From Prado023 sp963706885 (GTDB lineage Bacteria > Actinomycetota > Actinomycetes > S36-B12 > CAIYMF01), in NCBI GenBank assembly GCA_963706885.1, contig CAVPNX010000023.1, positions 1-64,000 on the forward strand: a stretch of 64,000 nucleotides of DNA, in the 5' to 3' direction. The notes beneath the pieces were generated by a model that searched no databases, was not told the DNA's origin, and saw only the letters and a list, made by a program, of their open reading frames with translations. Both the position numbers and the translations under genes were made by a program. Below are positions 26,191 to 35,873 of the stretch, in pieces (positions within the stretch are counted from its first letter, which is position 1; every line of letters begins with the position of its first letter).

Positions 26191-28139
26191 TCAGGCCGGG
26201 GCGGCGAGGCCGGCCTGGATCTGGGCCATGATCGTGGGGTCGGCCAGCGTGGTCACGTCGCCGAGGTCGCGATGCTCGGCCAGGTCGCGCAGCAGGCGGC
26301 GCATGATCTTGCCCGAGCGGGTCTTCGGCAGCTCGGAGACCACCAGGATCTGGCGGGGCTTGGCGATCGGGCCGATCTCGTGGGCCACGTGCGCCCGCAG
26401 CGCGCCGACCAGGTCCGGGGTGTTCTCGACCCCCGAGCGCAGGATCACGAACGCGACGATCCCCTGCCCGGTCGTGGCATCGGCAGCCCCGACGACCGCC
26501 GCCTCGGCGACCACCTCGTGGGAGACGAGCGCCGACTCGACCTCGGTGGTGGAGATGCGGTGCCCGGAGACGTTCATGACGTCGTCGACGCGGCCCAGAA
26601 GCCAGATGGCACCGTCCTCGTCGAGCTTGGCCCCGTCCCCGGCGAAGTAGTAGCCGTCCCAGCGCGACCAGTACGTGTCGACGTAGCGGTCGTTGTCGCC
26701 CCAGATCCCGCGCAGCATCGCCGGCCAGGGCTCGGTCAGCACCAGGTACCCACCCCCGCCGGGTCCAACGGGGTGCCCCTCGTCGTCGACGACCGCCGCC
26801 GAGATCCCGGGCATCGGACGCATCGCCGAGCCGGGCTTGCAGGAGGTCACGCCGGGCAGCGGGCTGATCATGATCCCCCCGGTCTCGGTCTGCCACCACG
26901 TGTCCACGATGGGGCAGCGCCCGCCGCCGATGACCTCCCGGTACCACATCCACGCCTCCGGGTTGATCGGCTCGCCGACCGACCCCAGCAGCCGCAGGCT
27001 GGACAGGTCGTAGGCCGCGGGGAGGTCGTCGCCCCACTTCATGAACGTGCGGATCGCGGTGGGCGCGGTGTAGAGGATGGTCACCCGGTGCTTCTCGATG
27101 ATCTCCCAGAAGCGGCCACGGTGCGGGGTGTCCGGGGTGCCCTCGTAGATCAGCTGGGTCGCGCCGTTGGCCAGCGGGCCCGTAGACGATGTAGGAGTGC
27201 CCGGTGACCCAGCCGATGTCGGCGGTGCACCAGTACACGTCGGTCTCGGGCTTGAGGTCGAACACGTTGTTGTAGGTGGAGGCCGCCTGGGTCAGGTAGC
27301 CGCCGGAGGTGTGCAGGATCCCCTTGGGCTTCCCGGTGGTGCCCGACGTGTAGAGGATGAACAGCGGGTGCTCGGAGTCGAAGGCCTGCGGGGTGTGCTC
27401 GGTCGGGTGGATCGGCATCCACTCGTGCCACCACACATCGCGACCCTCGTGCCAGTCGACGTCCTGCCCGGTGTGCTGCACGACCAGCACGTGCTCGACG
27501 CTCGGGCAGTGCTCGACGGCCTCGTCGACGGCGGGCTTGAGGGCCATCGCGGCGCCGCGCCGGTACTGGCCGTCGGCGGTGATCACCAGCTTGGCCTGGG
27601 CGTCGTCGATCCGCGAGCGCAGCGCCTCGGCGGCGAACCCGCCGAAGACCACGGAGTGGACCGCGCCGATCCGGGCGCACGCGAGCATCGCCACGACGGC
27701 CTCGGGGGTCATCGACATGTAGATCGCGACCCGGTCACCGGCGGTCACGCCGAGGGCGGTCAGCGCGTGGGCGGCCTGCGAGACCCGCGCGAGCAGGTCG
27801 GTGTAGGTGATGTGCTCGGTGTTGCCGTCCTCCCGCTCGAAGATGATCGCCGTGCGTTGGCCACGGCCCTCGGCGACGTGCCGGTCCAGGCAGTTGGCCG
27901 ACACGTTCAACTGTCCGCCGACGAACCACTTCGCGAACGGGGCGTTCGACCAGTCCAGGACCTCGTCCCAGCGGCGGTCCCAGGTGAGTCGATCGGCCTG
28001 CTCGGCCCAGAAGCCGAGCCGGTCGGCGTCGGCCTTGTCGTAGAGGGAGGGCTGGGCGTTGGCCTGGGCGGCGAACTCCGGATCCGGCGCGAAGGTCCGG
28101 TTCTCGGTGGCCAGGTTGGCGAGGGTGTCGGTGGACATC
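26191..28139 (-). CDS. acs: Acetyl-CoA synthetase (one frameshift)
   Basis: Converts acetate, ATP and CoA to acetyl-CoA, AMP and PPi. About 649 residues, the usual length. Motifs: HPLFILYTSGTTGKPKGI (AMP-binding P-loop), WWQTETGGI, YYFAGDGAKLDEDG, GRVDDVMNVSGHRI and PKTRSGKIMRRLLR, whose Lys is the site acetylated by Pat-type enzymes in the family. The frame breaks at about 27178 in a GGGCCC run: VYGP should continue as LANGA, so one base is extra. Start ATG 28139 gives MSTDTLANLATENRTF. It lies between actP and an LytS/LytTR-symporter operon, on the same strand. Confidence 0.9.
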
Positions 28140-28177
28140 GGTGATGCTCCTGTCGGCGCGGAGGGTCGGGGTGGGAG

Positions 28178-28235
28178 GCGGGGGCGTGGTGTCGGGCGCG
28201 GGGGCGTGGTGTCGGGTGCGGGGGCGTGGTGTCGG
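28178..28235. repeat. Three tandem 20-bp G-rich repeats upstream of acs
   Basis: Unit GCGGGGGCGTGGTGTCGGGY at 28178-28197 and 28198-28217, with a shortened third copy at 28218-28235. Located 39 bp before the acs start codon, so within or near its promoter/leader. Function unknown. Confidence 0.7.
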
Positions 28236-28239
28236 ATTG

Positions 28240-28309
28240 ATCCAAGATCGAGGCCCTGCTGGTGGCCCGGAAGTTGGATCAACCGCCAATCCGCGCAGCG
28301 ATCTTGGAT
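28240..28309. repeat. Intergenic element bounded by CCAAGATC/GATCTTGG (copy 1)
   Basis: Eleven-base arms ATCCAAGATCG (28240-28250) and CGATCTTGGAT (28299-28309) enclose 48 bases including AAGTTGGATC. A related element in opposite orientation is at 33697-33797. The rest of the 298-bp gap between actP and acs is G-rich simple sequence and the 20-bp repeats. Confidence 0.45.
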
Positions 28310-28386
28310 GAAACCGGGAAGTGGGCGGGGGCGGGGGGCGTGGGGCGTCGTGGGCGTGGTGTGGGGCGTGGGCGTGGGGGGTGTGG

Positions 28387-28431
28387 GCCGTCCGGGCGCC
28401 GGGGCAGCTGGCTCGCCGACGCCCGGACGGC
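28387..28431 (-). terminator. Hairpin after actP
   Basis: Perfect 12-bp arms GCCGTCCGGGCG (28387-28398) and CGCCCGGACGGC (28420-28431), 21-nt loop, starting 7 bp past the actP stop codon. A GC-rich terminator without U-run. Confidence 0.65.
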
Positions 28432-28437
28432 TGTCAT

Positions 28438-30085
28438 TCAGTGCACCGCGACGGACTTCTCGGCCCCGGCCCCGGTCAGGGAGCGGACCTCCATCTCGGC
28501 GTACTTGGCCTTGTTCGGCTTCTCCTTGTCGGTCACCGCGCCGAGCCAGCCCAGGAAGAAGGCCAGCGGGATGGACACGAGTCCCGGGTTGTCCAGGGGG
28601 AACCAGGAGAAGTCCACGCCCTGGATCATCGAGGCGCTCCTGCCGGTGACCTCGTCGACGGGCTTGCCGGAGACCACGGGCGAGAAGATGATCAGCCCGA
28701 CGGAGGCGATGAGCCCGCCGTAGATGCTCCACAGTGCGCCGCGGGTGGTGAAGTTCTTCCAGAACAGGGAGTACAGGATCGTCGGGAGGTTGGCCGAGGC
28801 CGCGACCGCGAACGCCAGCGCGACCAGGAATGCGATGTTCTGGTCCTTGGCGAGGATTCCGCCCACGATGGCGACCAGGCCGATCACCACGGCCGAGATC
28901 CGGGCCACCCGGACCTCCTTGTCCGCAGCGACGTCGCCCTTCTTGATGACGTTGGCGTACACGTCATGGGCGAAGGAGGCGCTGGCCGTGATCGTCAGCC
29001 CTGCGACGACGGCCAGGATCGTGGCGAAGGCCACCGCGGAGATGAAGCCCAGCAGCAGGGTGCCACCCAGCTCGTAGGCCAGCAGTGGTGCCGCGGAGTT
29101 GGCCTTGCCGGGAGCCGTCAGGATGTTCTCCGGACCGACCATCGCCGCCGCGCCGTAGCCCAGGACCAGGCTGAACAGGTAGAACATCCCGATCAGGGCG
29201 ATGGCCCAGACGACGGACTTGCGGGCGTCCTTGGCCGTCGGCACGGTGTAGAAGCGCATCAGCACGTGCGGCAGGCCAGCGGTGCCCAGGACCAGCGCCA
29301 TGGCCAACGAGATGAAGTCGACCTTCGTCAACGTGCTCTTGCCGTACTTGGCGCCCGGCTCGAGGAGCTTGTCACCCAGAGGGCTGTTGTCGGCGGCGGC
29401 ACCCATCACGTTCGACAGGGAGAAGCCGTACTTGCTCAGCACCCAGAACGTCATGAGGGCAGCACCGGAGATCAGCAGGACCGCCTTGATGATCTGCACC
29501 CAGGTGGTGCCCTTCATCCCGCCGACGAGCACGTAGACGATCATCAGCAGGCCGACGATCGCGATGGTGATCGACTGGCCGATCCCGCTGTTGATGCCCA
29601 TCAGGAGGCTGACCAGCCCACCCGCACCGGCCATCTGGGCGAGCAGGTAGAAGAACGAGACGGCCAGCGTGGAGATCGCTGCAGCGGTGCGCACCGGGCG
29701 CTGGCGCATCCGGAAGGCCAGCACGTCGGCCATCGTGAACTTCCCGGTGTTGCGCAGCAGCTCGGCGACCAGCAGCAGCGCGACCAGCCACGCCACGAGG
29801 AACCCGATGGAGTACAGGAAGCCGTCGAAGCCGGTCAGGGCGATGGCCCCGGTGATGCCCAGGAAGCTCGCCGCGGAGAGGTAGTCCCCGGCGATGGCGG
29901 TGCCGTTCTGGCCGCCGGTGAAGGACCGACCGCCGGTGTAGTAGTCGGTGGCGGTCGTGTTGGACTTCGAGGCGCGGATGACGATGATCATCGTGACGGC
30001 GACGAACGCCAGGAAGATCGCCATGTTGACCACCGGGCTGCCCACGGTCGTGGTCGACAGGGTCGGGAACGGCTGTGGTGATCAT
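28438..30085 (-). CDS. actP: Cation/acetate symporter ActP (one frameshift near the N-terminus)
   Basis: Solute:sodium symporter family, about 548 residues, 13 membrane helices. Characteristic segments: TATDYYTGGRSFTGGQNG, IAGDYLSAASFLGITGAIAL, GLPHVLMRFYTVPTAKDAR and FAVAASANLPTILYSLFWKN. The frame of the mature part begins near 30045, but the preceding codons MITTAVP from ATG 30085, joined across one extra base near 30067, give a natural N-terminus (TLSTTTVGSPVVN) and an ATGA overlap with the upstream DUF485 gene. This is the classical yjcH-actP pair that imports acetate for acs next door. Confidence 0.88.
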
Positions 30086-30456
30086 GCGAGGCCCTCCATC
30101 TCGTCGCGGATCTCGGTCGCCAGCGGGTCGAGGCGGTTGTTGGCGTGGCGGACGTAGAGGAAGGTGATCAACGCGGTCGAGACGAACTGCAGCAGGCCGA
30201 AGATGACGCCGATGTTGATGTTGCCGACGACCTCGGTGGCCATCCACTCCGGCGCGAAGACCGCGGCGAACACGAACATGAAGTACCAGACGAGGAAGGC
30301 GGCGGTCATCGGGAAGGCGAAGCCCCGGTAGCGGCTGCGCAGCTCGATGAACTGCGGGCTGGTCTGCGCCCGCGAGTACGCCTCAGGATCCGGGACGCCC
30401 CCGGTTCCCTGCGGCGGCGGCCCCTGGCGCGGGGGCCCCTGGAGATCACTGGTCAT
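30082..30456 (-). CDS. DUF485 membrane protein (YjcH-like)
   Basis: 124 residues: a Pro/Gly-rich cytoplasmic tail, then SPQFIELRSRYRGFAFPMTA leading into two membrane helices (AFLVWYFMFVFAAVFAP and VIFGLLQFVSTALITFLYV) and RHANNRLDPLATEIRDEME. This is the DUF485 signature. Found next to ActP in most bacteria that have it; probably an accessory subunit. Overlaps actP by 4 bp. ATG 30456 is preceded by GGAGGCAG. Nothing recognisable lies in the 256 bp between it and the YrhK-like gene. Confidence 0.85.
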   Translation of the reverse strand: MTSDLQGPPRQGPPPQGTGGVPDPEAYSRAQTSPQFIELRSRYRGFAFPMTAAFLVWYFMFVFAAVFAPEWMATEVVGNINIGVIFGLLQFVSTALITFLYVRHANNRLDPLATEIRDEMEGLA

Positions 30457-30712
30457 CGTGCTGCCTCCTGGTATGTGCTCGCCGGACCGGCTGGCCCGGG
30501 CCTTGGTTGTGCCCGGTGTGGGTGGCGTGAACGTAGGGCAGCCGGGACGTGGCCGGGAACAGCTGCGGGCCTGCCTGCGGTGAGCGGGAGGTGGCCCTCG
30601 ACCAGAGGTCAGCCGGTGTGCGACGAACGGTCGTCACGCCCGACGAGCGGTGGCATGCGGATCGGCCACGGGAGCGGGGAGGTTGCCCGTGTGCGGCGCG
30701 GCCAGCGAGCTC

Positions 30713-31450
30713 TCAGTCGTGGTCCTTCGCGGGGCTGCGGCCCTCGGGCATCATCAGGATCGCGGCGACGAGGAAGCACGCCGCCCCGAGGAACGTCCCG
30801 GCGTTGGCCCACGTCGCACTGACCATCTGGCCGTCCGGGTCGACATAGGCGCCGATCGCGGAGATCCCGAAGAAGACCGAGCCCCACATGTTGAGGGCGG
30901 TGATGTGCCAGTCGCGCTTGCCTGGCCGCCAGGAGAACCAGCGGTGGCCGGCCTCCGCGAAGGCGATCGCCGAGGACACCAGGAAGCACACCGACCCGAA
31001 CGCGTCCGGCCGCCACACGTACTGCTCGGCCTCGGGCCGGGTGAGGCTGGCCAGGGCAGCGAACGTGGTCACGTTGAAGAACAGGGTCCCGACGAGTTGG
31101 ATCGCCGTGGCCCAGAACCCCATCAGCTGGGGCGTCCAGCCCACCCAGCGCCGTCCGCCGACACGCACGACCTGCATGTAGCTCAGGTAGGACGCCGTGG
31201 TGAAGAAGACCGATCCGACGAAGAACGTGACGTCGGTGGCGGTCGTCCCCACGGCATCCTCGAACGCCGGGATCGGGCCCACCAGGAAGCAGGTCGAACC
31301 GATGGCGAAGAGCAGGCCGATCCACCACGTGAGTCCCCGGGAGGCCTCGTCGGCCTTGCGATGCCGACGTGCCGACCACTCGATGATCCGCCCGTCAGCT
31401 GCCCGGTAGTGCACCCGCGTCACGAAGGGCCGTGGGCCCGTGACGACCAC
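30713..31450 (-). CDS. Multi-helix membrane protein, YrhK-like
   Basis: 245 residues with about six hydrophobic helices (LTWWIGLLFAIGSTCFLVG, VTFFVGSVFFTTASYLSYM, FGSVCFLVSSAIAFAEAG, FFGISAIGAYVDP, TFLGAACFLVAAILMM). Repeated F/V-G-S-x-C/V-F-L-V/F motifs are typical of YrhK-domain proteins; function unknown. The GTG at 31450 is the first standard start, but the frame is open from the stop of gadB at 31505 and reads sensibly (RRTILPVEVPPDATD), so the true start may be non-standard or lost. It directly follows gadB on the same strand and may be co-transcribed. Confidence 0.6.
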   Translation of the reverse strand: MVVTGPRPFVTRVHYRAADGRIIEWSARRHRKADEASRGLTWWIGLLFAIGSTCFLVGPIPAFEDAVGTTATDVTFFVGSVFFTTASYLSYMQVVRVGGRRWVGWTPQLMGFWATAIQLVGTLFFNVTTFAALASLTRPEAEQYVWRPDAFGSVCFLVSSAIAFAEAGHRWFSWRPGKRDWHITALNMWGSVFFGISAIGAYVDPDGQMVSATWANAGTFLGAACFLVAAILMMPEGRSPAKDHD

Positions 31451-31504
31451 GTCGGTGGCGTCGGGAGGGACCTCGACGGGCAGGATCGTGCGCCTGCTGT
31501 GGGC

Positions 31505-32899
31505 TCAATGCCGGAACGAGTCCGTGTGGCTCGGGTCGGGCGGCAGCGTCGCCGGGAGGCCCTCGAGGTAGTCGGTGGCCCGGCGCAGGTCCGCGAGGAA
31601 CAGGTCGGCCAGGTCGCGGCCGAAGCCGTTGCGCACGACCACCCGCAGCCCGGACAGGTCGGTCAGCGGCTCGGGCAGCGAGTAGGCCGGTACCTGCCAG
31701 CCGCGCTCGCGCAGCTTCGCTGACACGTCGTAGACGGTGTAGTTGGTGACCTCGGGCTTGAGCCGGAAGAAGAACACCGGCAGCTCGGAGCCGTCCGAGA
31801 GCAGCTCGTAGGGCCCCATCTTCGCGATCTCTGCCGAGGTGTAGAGCGCGGTGTCGCGGCAGGCCTGCTGGATCGCGCGGAAGCCCTCGTGGCCCAGGCG
31901 GATGAAGTTGTAGTACTGGGCGATCACCTGTCCGCCGGGCCTGGAGAAGTTCAGCGCGAACGTCGGCATGTCGCCGCCGAGGTAGTTGACGTGGAAGATC
32001 AGGTCCTCGGGCAGGTCCTCGGGCGTGCGCCAGATGACCCAGCCGACGCCGGGGTAGACCAGGCCGTACTTGTGGCCCGAGGAGTTGATCGAGCGGACGC
32101 GGGGCACCCGGAAGTCCCACTCGAGGTCGGGGTCGATGAACGGGGCGACGAACCCTCCCGACGCGGCGTCCACGTGCACCGGCACGTCGGGACCGCCTGA
32201 GGCGGCCAGTGCATCGAGGGCGTCGGCGATCTCCTTGACCGGCTCGTAGGAGCCGTCGAACGTGGAGCCGAGGATGGCCACGACGCCGATCGTGTTCTCG
32301 TCGACGAGCTTCAGCGCCTCCTCGGCGTTGAGCTGCAGCCGGCCCTCCGCGATGGGGGCGTAGCGGGGCTCGACGTCCCAGTACCGGCAGAACTTCTCCC
32401 ACACGACCTGCACGTTGATCCCCATGACGAGGTTCGGTCGGTCGGTGGCGAGCCCCGCCGCCTCTCGGCGCTGGCGCCAGCGCCACTTCAGGGCCAGCCC
32501 CCCGAGCATGACCGCCTCGCTGGAGCCCGTCGTGGAGGTCCCGGTGGCCTGCTCGTGGCTCGGCGAGCTCCACAGGTTCGACAGGATCTTCACGCAGCGG
32601 GCCTCGATCTCGGCCGTCTGCGGGTACTCGTCCTTGTCGATCATGTTCTTGTCCAGCGTCTCGGCCATCAGCCGGTCGGCCTCCTCGTCCATGAACGTCG
32701 TGACGAAGGTCGCGAGGTTCTGCCGTGAGTTGCCGTCGAGCATGAGCTCGTCGTGGAGCAGCCGGTACGCCACCCGGGGGTCCATGCCGTCGGCGGGCAG
32801 GGCGTCCTTGGGGATCCCGGCCAGCTCGTTGGGCCGGGCATAGACGGGGGCGATCGAAAGACGCTCGAGCTCGAGGAATTCCTTGGAGTGGATGGCCAT
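31505..32899 (-). CDS. gadB: Glutamate decarboxylase
   Basis: 464 residues, PLP-dependent group II decarboxylase: L-glutamate + H+ to GABA + CO2. The Schiff-base Lys is in INSSGHKYGLVYPGVGW; DVPVHVDAASGGFVAPF and GTSTTGSSEAVMLGGLAL also match GadA/GadB, and the short His/Arg C-terminus (PSHTDSFRH) ends with His near the position used for pH gating in E. coli GadB. ATG 32899. No GABA antiporter is adjacent in the window, although a glutaminase that would supply glutamate is at 2.5-4.3 kb. Intact frame. Confidence 0.9.
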   Translation of the reverse strand: MAIHSKEFLELERLSIAPVYARPNELAGIPKDALPADGMDPRVAYRLLHDELMLDGNSRQNLATFVTTFMDEEADRLMAETLDKNMIDKDEYPQTAEIEARCVKILSNLWSSPSHEQATGTSTTGSSEAVMLGGLALKWRWRQRREAAGLATDRPNLVMGINVQVVWEKFCRYWDVEPRYAPIAEGRLQLNAEEALKLVDENTIGVVAILGSTFDGSYEPVKEIADALDALAASGGPDVPVHVDAASGGFVAPFIDPDLEWDFRVPRVRSINSSGHKYGLVYPGVGWVIWRTPEDLPEDLIFHVNYLGGDMPTFALNFSRPGGQVIAQYYNFIRLGHEGFRAIQQACRDTALYTSAEIAKMGPYELLSDGSELPVFFFRLKPEVTNYTVYDVSAKLRERGWQVPAYSLPEPLTDLSGLRVVVRNGFGRDLADLFLADLRRATDYLEGLPATLPPDPSHTDSFRH

Positions 32900-32958
32900 G
32901 GGTCACGCTAGTCGTCCGACGACGTGCACGGAAGGTCACGGCGAACAGCCCGCGGCCT

Positions 32959-33678
32959 TCACAGGTGCTTCGTGGCCTCGCGGATCGACAGTCCCGACAT
33001 CTGCGCCCGGTGGGCCGCGACGAACGCCCGGACCTCGTCGGGGTGGGTCCGGGCTGCGTCGCGCAGGCCCCAGCCGATCCCCTTGCGCATGAAGAAGTCC
33101 CGGTCGGCGAGGTTGGCCTCGCACGCGGCGAACAGCAGCTCGAGGTCGACGGCGTCGCGGCGGCCGACCTGGAACACCAGCGCGATCCGACGCGCCCAGA
33201 GCTGCTCGTCGGTGGCCCACGTGGCCACCTCGCGGTCCCACGCTCGGTGCCGGAGGCCGGTGCGCCCGATCAGGGTCGACCAGGCGTCCACGGTGTCCCA
33301 CCAGGGGCGTTCGAGGGCCAGCCGGCGCAGGTCCCACAGGCTCGTCTCCGGCAGGGCGCTCCGGTGGCGGGCGACCAGGTCGACCGCGACGTAGGCGAAC
33401 TCGCGCTCCGGCTCGGCGACGAGTGCGCGTGCGGCGGCCAGCAGGTCGCTCGCCTGCGGGCCGGGGTCGAACGCGCGGATCCAGTCCCGGGTGGCCGCGC
33501 GGCGGGCCGGTGTGGTCACGCCCAGGTAGGGCGCGATCCCCTTCATGTACGCGGCCATCGCCGGGGCGCGCTCCGGCTCGGCGACGGCCGTGAGCATCGG
33601 ACGCACCAGGTCGGCCACGCGACCCGGATCGAGGGCAGCACCCACGATCCCGATGCTGCCACGGGCCCACAGCGCCAC
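32959..33678 (-). CDS. DNA alkylation repair protein, AlkD-like
   Basis: 239 residues of HEAT-like helical repeats. The N-terminal region MAAYMKGIAPYLGVTTPARR is the AlkD/DNA_alkylation signature; MRKGIGWGLRDAARTHPDEV near the C-terminus is another. The family excises or tolerates alkylated bases by flipping damaged DNA without a base pocket. Start uncertain: GTG 33678 gives an N-terminal helix that matches the family length, while ATG 33597 would cut it. It lies 59 bp upstream of gadB on the same strand. Confidence 0.75.
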   Translation of the reverse strand: MALWARGSIGIVGAALDPGRVADLVRPMLTAVAEPERAPAMAAYMKGIAPYLGVTTPARRAATRDWIRAFDPGPQASDLLAAARALVAEPEREFAYVAVDLVARHRSALPETSLWDLRRLALERPWWDTVDAWSTLIGRTGLRHRAWDREVATWATDEQLWARRIALVFQVGRRDAVDLELLFAACEANLADRDFFMRKGIGWGLRDAARTHPDEVRAFVAAHRAQMSGLSIREATKHL

Positions 33679-33696
33679 GCCCACCACAGGGCGTCC

Positions 33697-33797
33697 CCAA
33701 GATCCCGATTCGATCCAACTTCGGGGCCGAACGCCGGCCCGAGACTTGGAGCGAACCGCGCAGAGCGCCCGGGACTTGGAGCGAACCGCGATCTTGG
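33697..33797. repeat. Intergenic element bounded by CCAAGATC/GATCTTGG (copy 2) with an internal 18-bp direct repeat
   Basis: CCAAGATC at 33697-33704 and GATCTTGG at 33790-33797 bound a region containing GATCCAACTT (reverse of the 10-mer in copy 1). Inside, GACTTGGAGCGAACCGCG is repeated exactly at 33743-33760 and 33773-33790, 30 bp apart. Sits between the divergent AlkD and M13 peptidase genes. Confidence 0.45.
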
Positions 33798-33892
33798 CGG
33801 GCGGCGGGGGTGGGCCGGGGATGGCAGACTCACTCTCCTGACCGTGGGCCCGCAACTCCGGCGCCCGACACCGCACCAGCACAGGAGCTGAC

Positions 33893-35860
33893 ATGCCCTC
33901 CGGCATCGACATGCAGCACATCGACGAGTCCATCCGCCTGCAGGACGACCTGTTCGGGCACCACAACGGCGGCTGGCTCGCTGAGCACGAGATCCCCGCC
34001 GACCGACCCTCGGACGGGGCCTTCCACGCCCTGCGCGATGCGGCCGAGGCCGATGTGCGGGCGATCATCGAGGCCTCGGCCGCGGAGTCCGCACCCGGCA
34101 CCCTGGGGGCGAAGGTGGGCGACCTGTACGCCTCGTTCATGGACGAGGCGGCCGTCGAGGCCCGGGGGCGCGAGCCGCTGGAGGCCGACCTGGCCGACAT
34201 CCGTGCAGTGACGGACCTCACCGACCTTCTCGCGGAGATGGCCCGGCTGCAGCTGCAGGGAGCGGTCAGCGGGTTCCTCGCCCCGTACGTCAACACCGAC
34301 GCCCAGGACTCCAGCCGCTACATCGTGTACCTCACCCAGGCCGGCCTGGGCCTGCCCGACGAGTCGTACTACCACCAGGAGTCGTTCGCAGCGATCCGCG
34401 AGGCCTACGTGGCCCACATCGCGAGGATGCTGCTGCTGGCCGGATGGGCCGTCGACGCCCCGGCGGCGCAGGCAGCCGCCGACCGGATCATGGCGCTGGA
34501 GACCGCCATCGCCGACCGGCACTGGAGCAACGTCGACACCCGCGATGCCCTGAAGTCCTACAACCGTCGGGCGCTGGCCGAGGTCCCCGCGTTCATCGAC
34601 GGCTACGGGATCCGGGAGTGGCTCACGGCCCTGAGCGCCCCGATGGAGCACGTCGACGAGGTCGTCGTCCGCCAGCCCAGCTACGTCGAGTCGCTGCCCG
34701 CGCTGCTGGCCGACCAGCCGCTGGACGCATGGCGGGACTGGCTGGCGTGGGCGGTCGTGCGCAATGGCGCGTCGCTGCTGGACGCCGAGATCGTGCAGGC
34801 GAACTTCGACTTCTACGGCACCACCCTCAGCGGGTCCCCCCAGCTGCGTGAGCGGTGGAAGCGCGGCGTGGGGCTGGTCGAGGGATCCCTGGGCGAGGCG
34901 GTCGGCGAGCTGTACGTGGGCAAGCACTTCCCGCCGGAGGCCAAGGCACGCATGGTCGAGCTCGTGGCGAACCTCGTGGCCGCCTACCACGCGCGACTCG
35001 AGGTCCTGGAGTGGATGAGCCCCGAGACCCGCGAGCGCGCCCTGGAGAAGCTTGCGTCGTTCACCCCGAAGATCGGCTACCCGGACAAGTGGCGCGACTA
35101 CACGTCGCTGGAGATCTCGGCAGGCGACCTCATCGGCAACGTCCGACGGGCGTCGCTGTTCGAGGCCCGTCACATGTGGGCCAAGCTCGGCGGACCGGTG
35201 GATCGCCTCGAGTGGTTCATGACCCCGCAGACGGTCAACGCCTACTACAACCCGGGCATGAACGAGATCGTGTTCCCGGCTGCGATCCTGCAGCCGCCGT
35301 TCTTCGACATGGACGCCGACGACGCGGTCAACTACGGCGCGATCGGGGCGGTCATCGGTCACGAGATCGGCCACGGGTTCGACGACCAGGGCTCCCGCTA
35401 CGACGGCACCGGCAACCTCGTCGACTGGTGGACCGACGAGGATCGCGCCCGCTTCGACGAGCTGGCCGCCCGCCTGATCGCCCAGTACGACGGCCTGGTG
35501 CCCCGCGGACTGCCCGAGGGCAACGGCGTGAACGGGGCGCTGACGGTGGGGGAGAACATCGGGGACCTCGGTGGTGTCGCCGTGGCGTTCGAGGCCTACC
35601 GCCTGAGCCTGGGCGGTGAGCCGGCCCCCGTCATCGACGGACTGACCGGTGAGCAGCGCTTCTTCCTGGGCTGGGCCCAGGCGTGGCGGAGCAAGCACCG
35701 CGAGGCGCGGGCGATCCAGCTGCTGGCCATCGACCCGCACTCACCGGACGAGTTCCGCTGCAACATCGTGAGCAACCTCACGGAGTTCCACGAGGCGTTC
35801 GACGTCAGGCCCGGCGACGGGATGTGGCGCGAGCCCGAGGACCGCGTGGTGATCTGGTAG
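33893..35860 (+). CDS. M13 family metallopeptidase (neprilysin/PepO-like)
   Basis: 655 residues, a full-length M13 zinc endopeptidase acting on short peptides. Zinc site VIGHEIGHGFDDQG (HEXXH) with the third ligand Glu in ENIGDLGG; NAYYNPGMNEIVFPAAILQ is the substrate-binding NAY/F motif, and PDEFRCNIVSN near the end is conserved. There is no signal peptide or membrane anchor, so it is probably cytoplasmic as in other actinobacterial PepO-type enzymes. ATG 33893 follows AGGAG by 5 bp. Intact frame; single gene. Confidence 0.9.
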   Translation: MPSGIDMQHIDESIRLQDDLFGHHNGGWLAEHEIPADRPSDGAFHALRDAAEADVRAIIEASAAESAPGTLGAKVGDLYASFMDEAAVEARGREPLEADLADIRAVTDLTDLLAEMARLQLQGAVSGFLAPYVNTDAQDSSRYIVYLTQAGLGLPDESYYHQESFAAIREAYVAHIARMLLLAGWAVDAPAAQAAADRIMALETAIADRHWSNVDTRDALKSYNRRALAEVPAFIDGYGIREWLTALSAPMEHVDEVVVRQPSYVESLPALLADQPLDAWRDWLAWAVVRNGASLLDAEIVQANFDFYGTTLSGSPQLRERWKRGVGLVEGSLGEAVGELYVGKHFPPEAKARMVELVANLVAAYHARLEVLEWMSPETRERALEKLASFTPKIGYPDKWRDYTSLEISAGDLIGNVRRASLFEARHMWAKLGGPVDRLEWFMTPQTVNAYYNPGMNEIVFPAAILQPPFFDMDADDAVNYGAIGAVIGHEIGHGFDDQGSRYDGTGNLVDWWTDEDRARFDELAARLIAQYDGLVPRGLPEGNGVNGALTVGENIGDLGGVAVAFEAYRLSLGGEPAPVIDGLTGEQRFFLGWAQAWRSKHREARAIQLLAIDPHSPDEFRCNIVSNLTEFHEAFDVRPGDGMWREPEDRVVIW

Positions 35861-35873
35861 ACCTACGGGTTCC

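Noticed and set aside
30457..30712. Small genes in the gap between DUF485 and the YrhK-like gene
   Set aside because: Reading frames there lack ribosome-binding sites and have shadow composition; I see nothing supportable.
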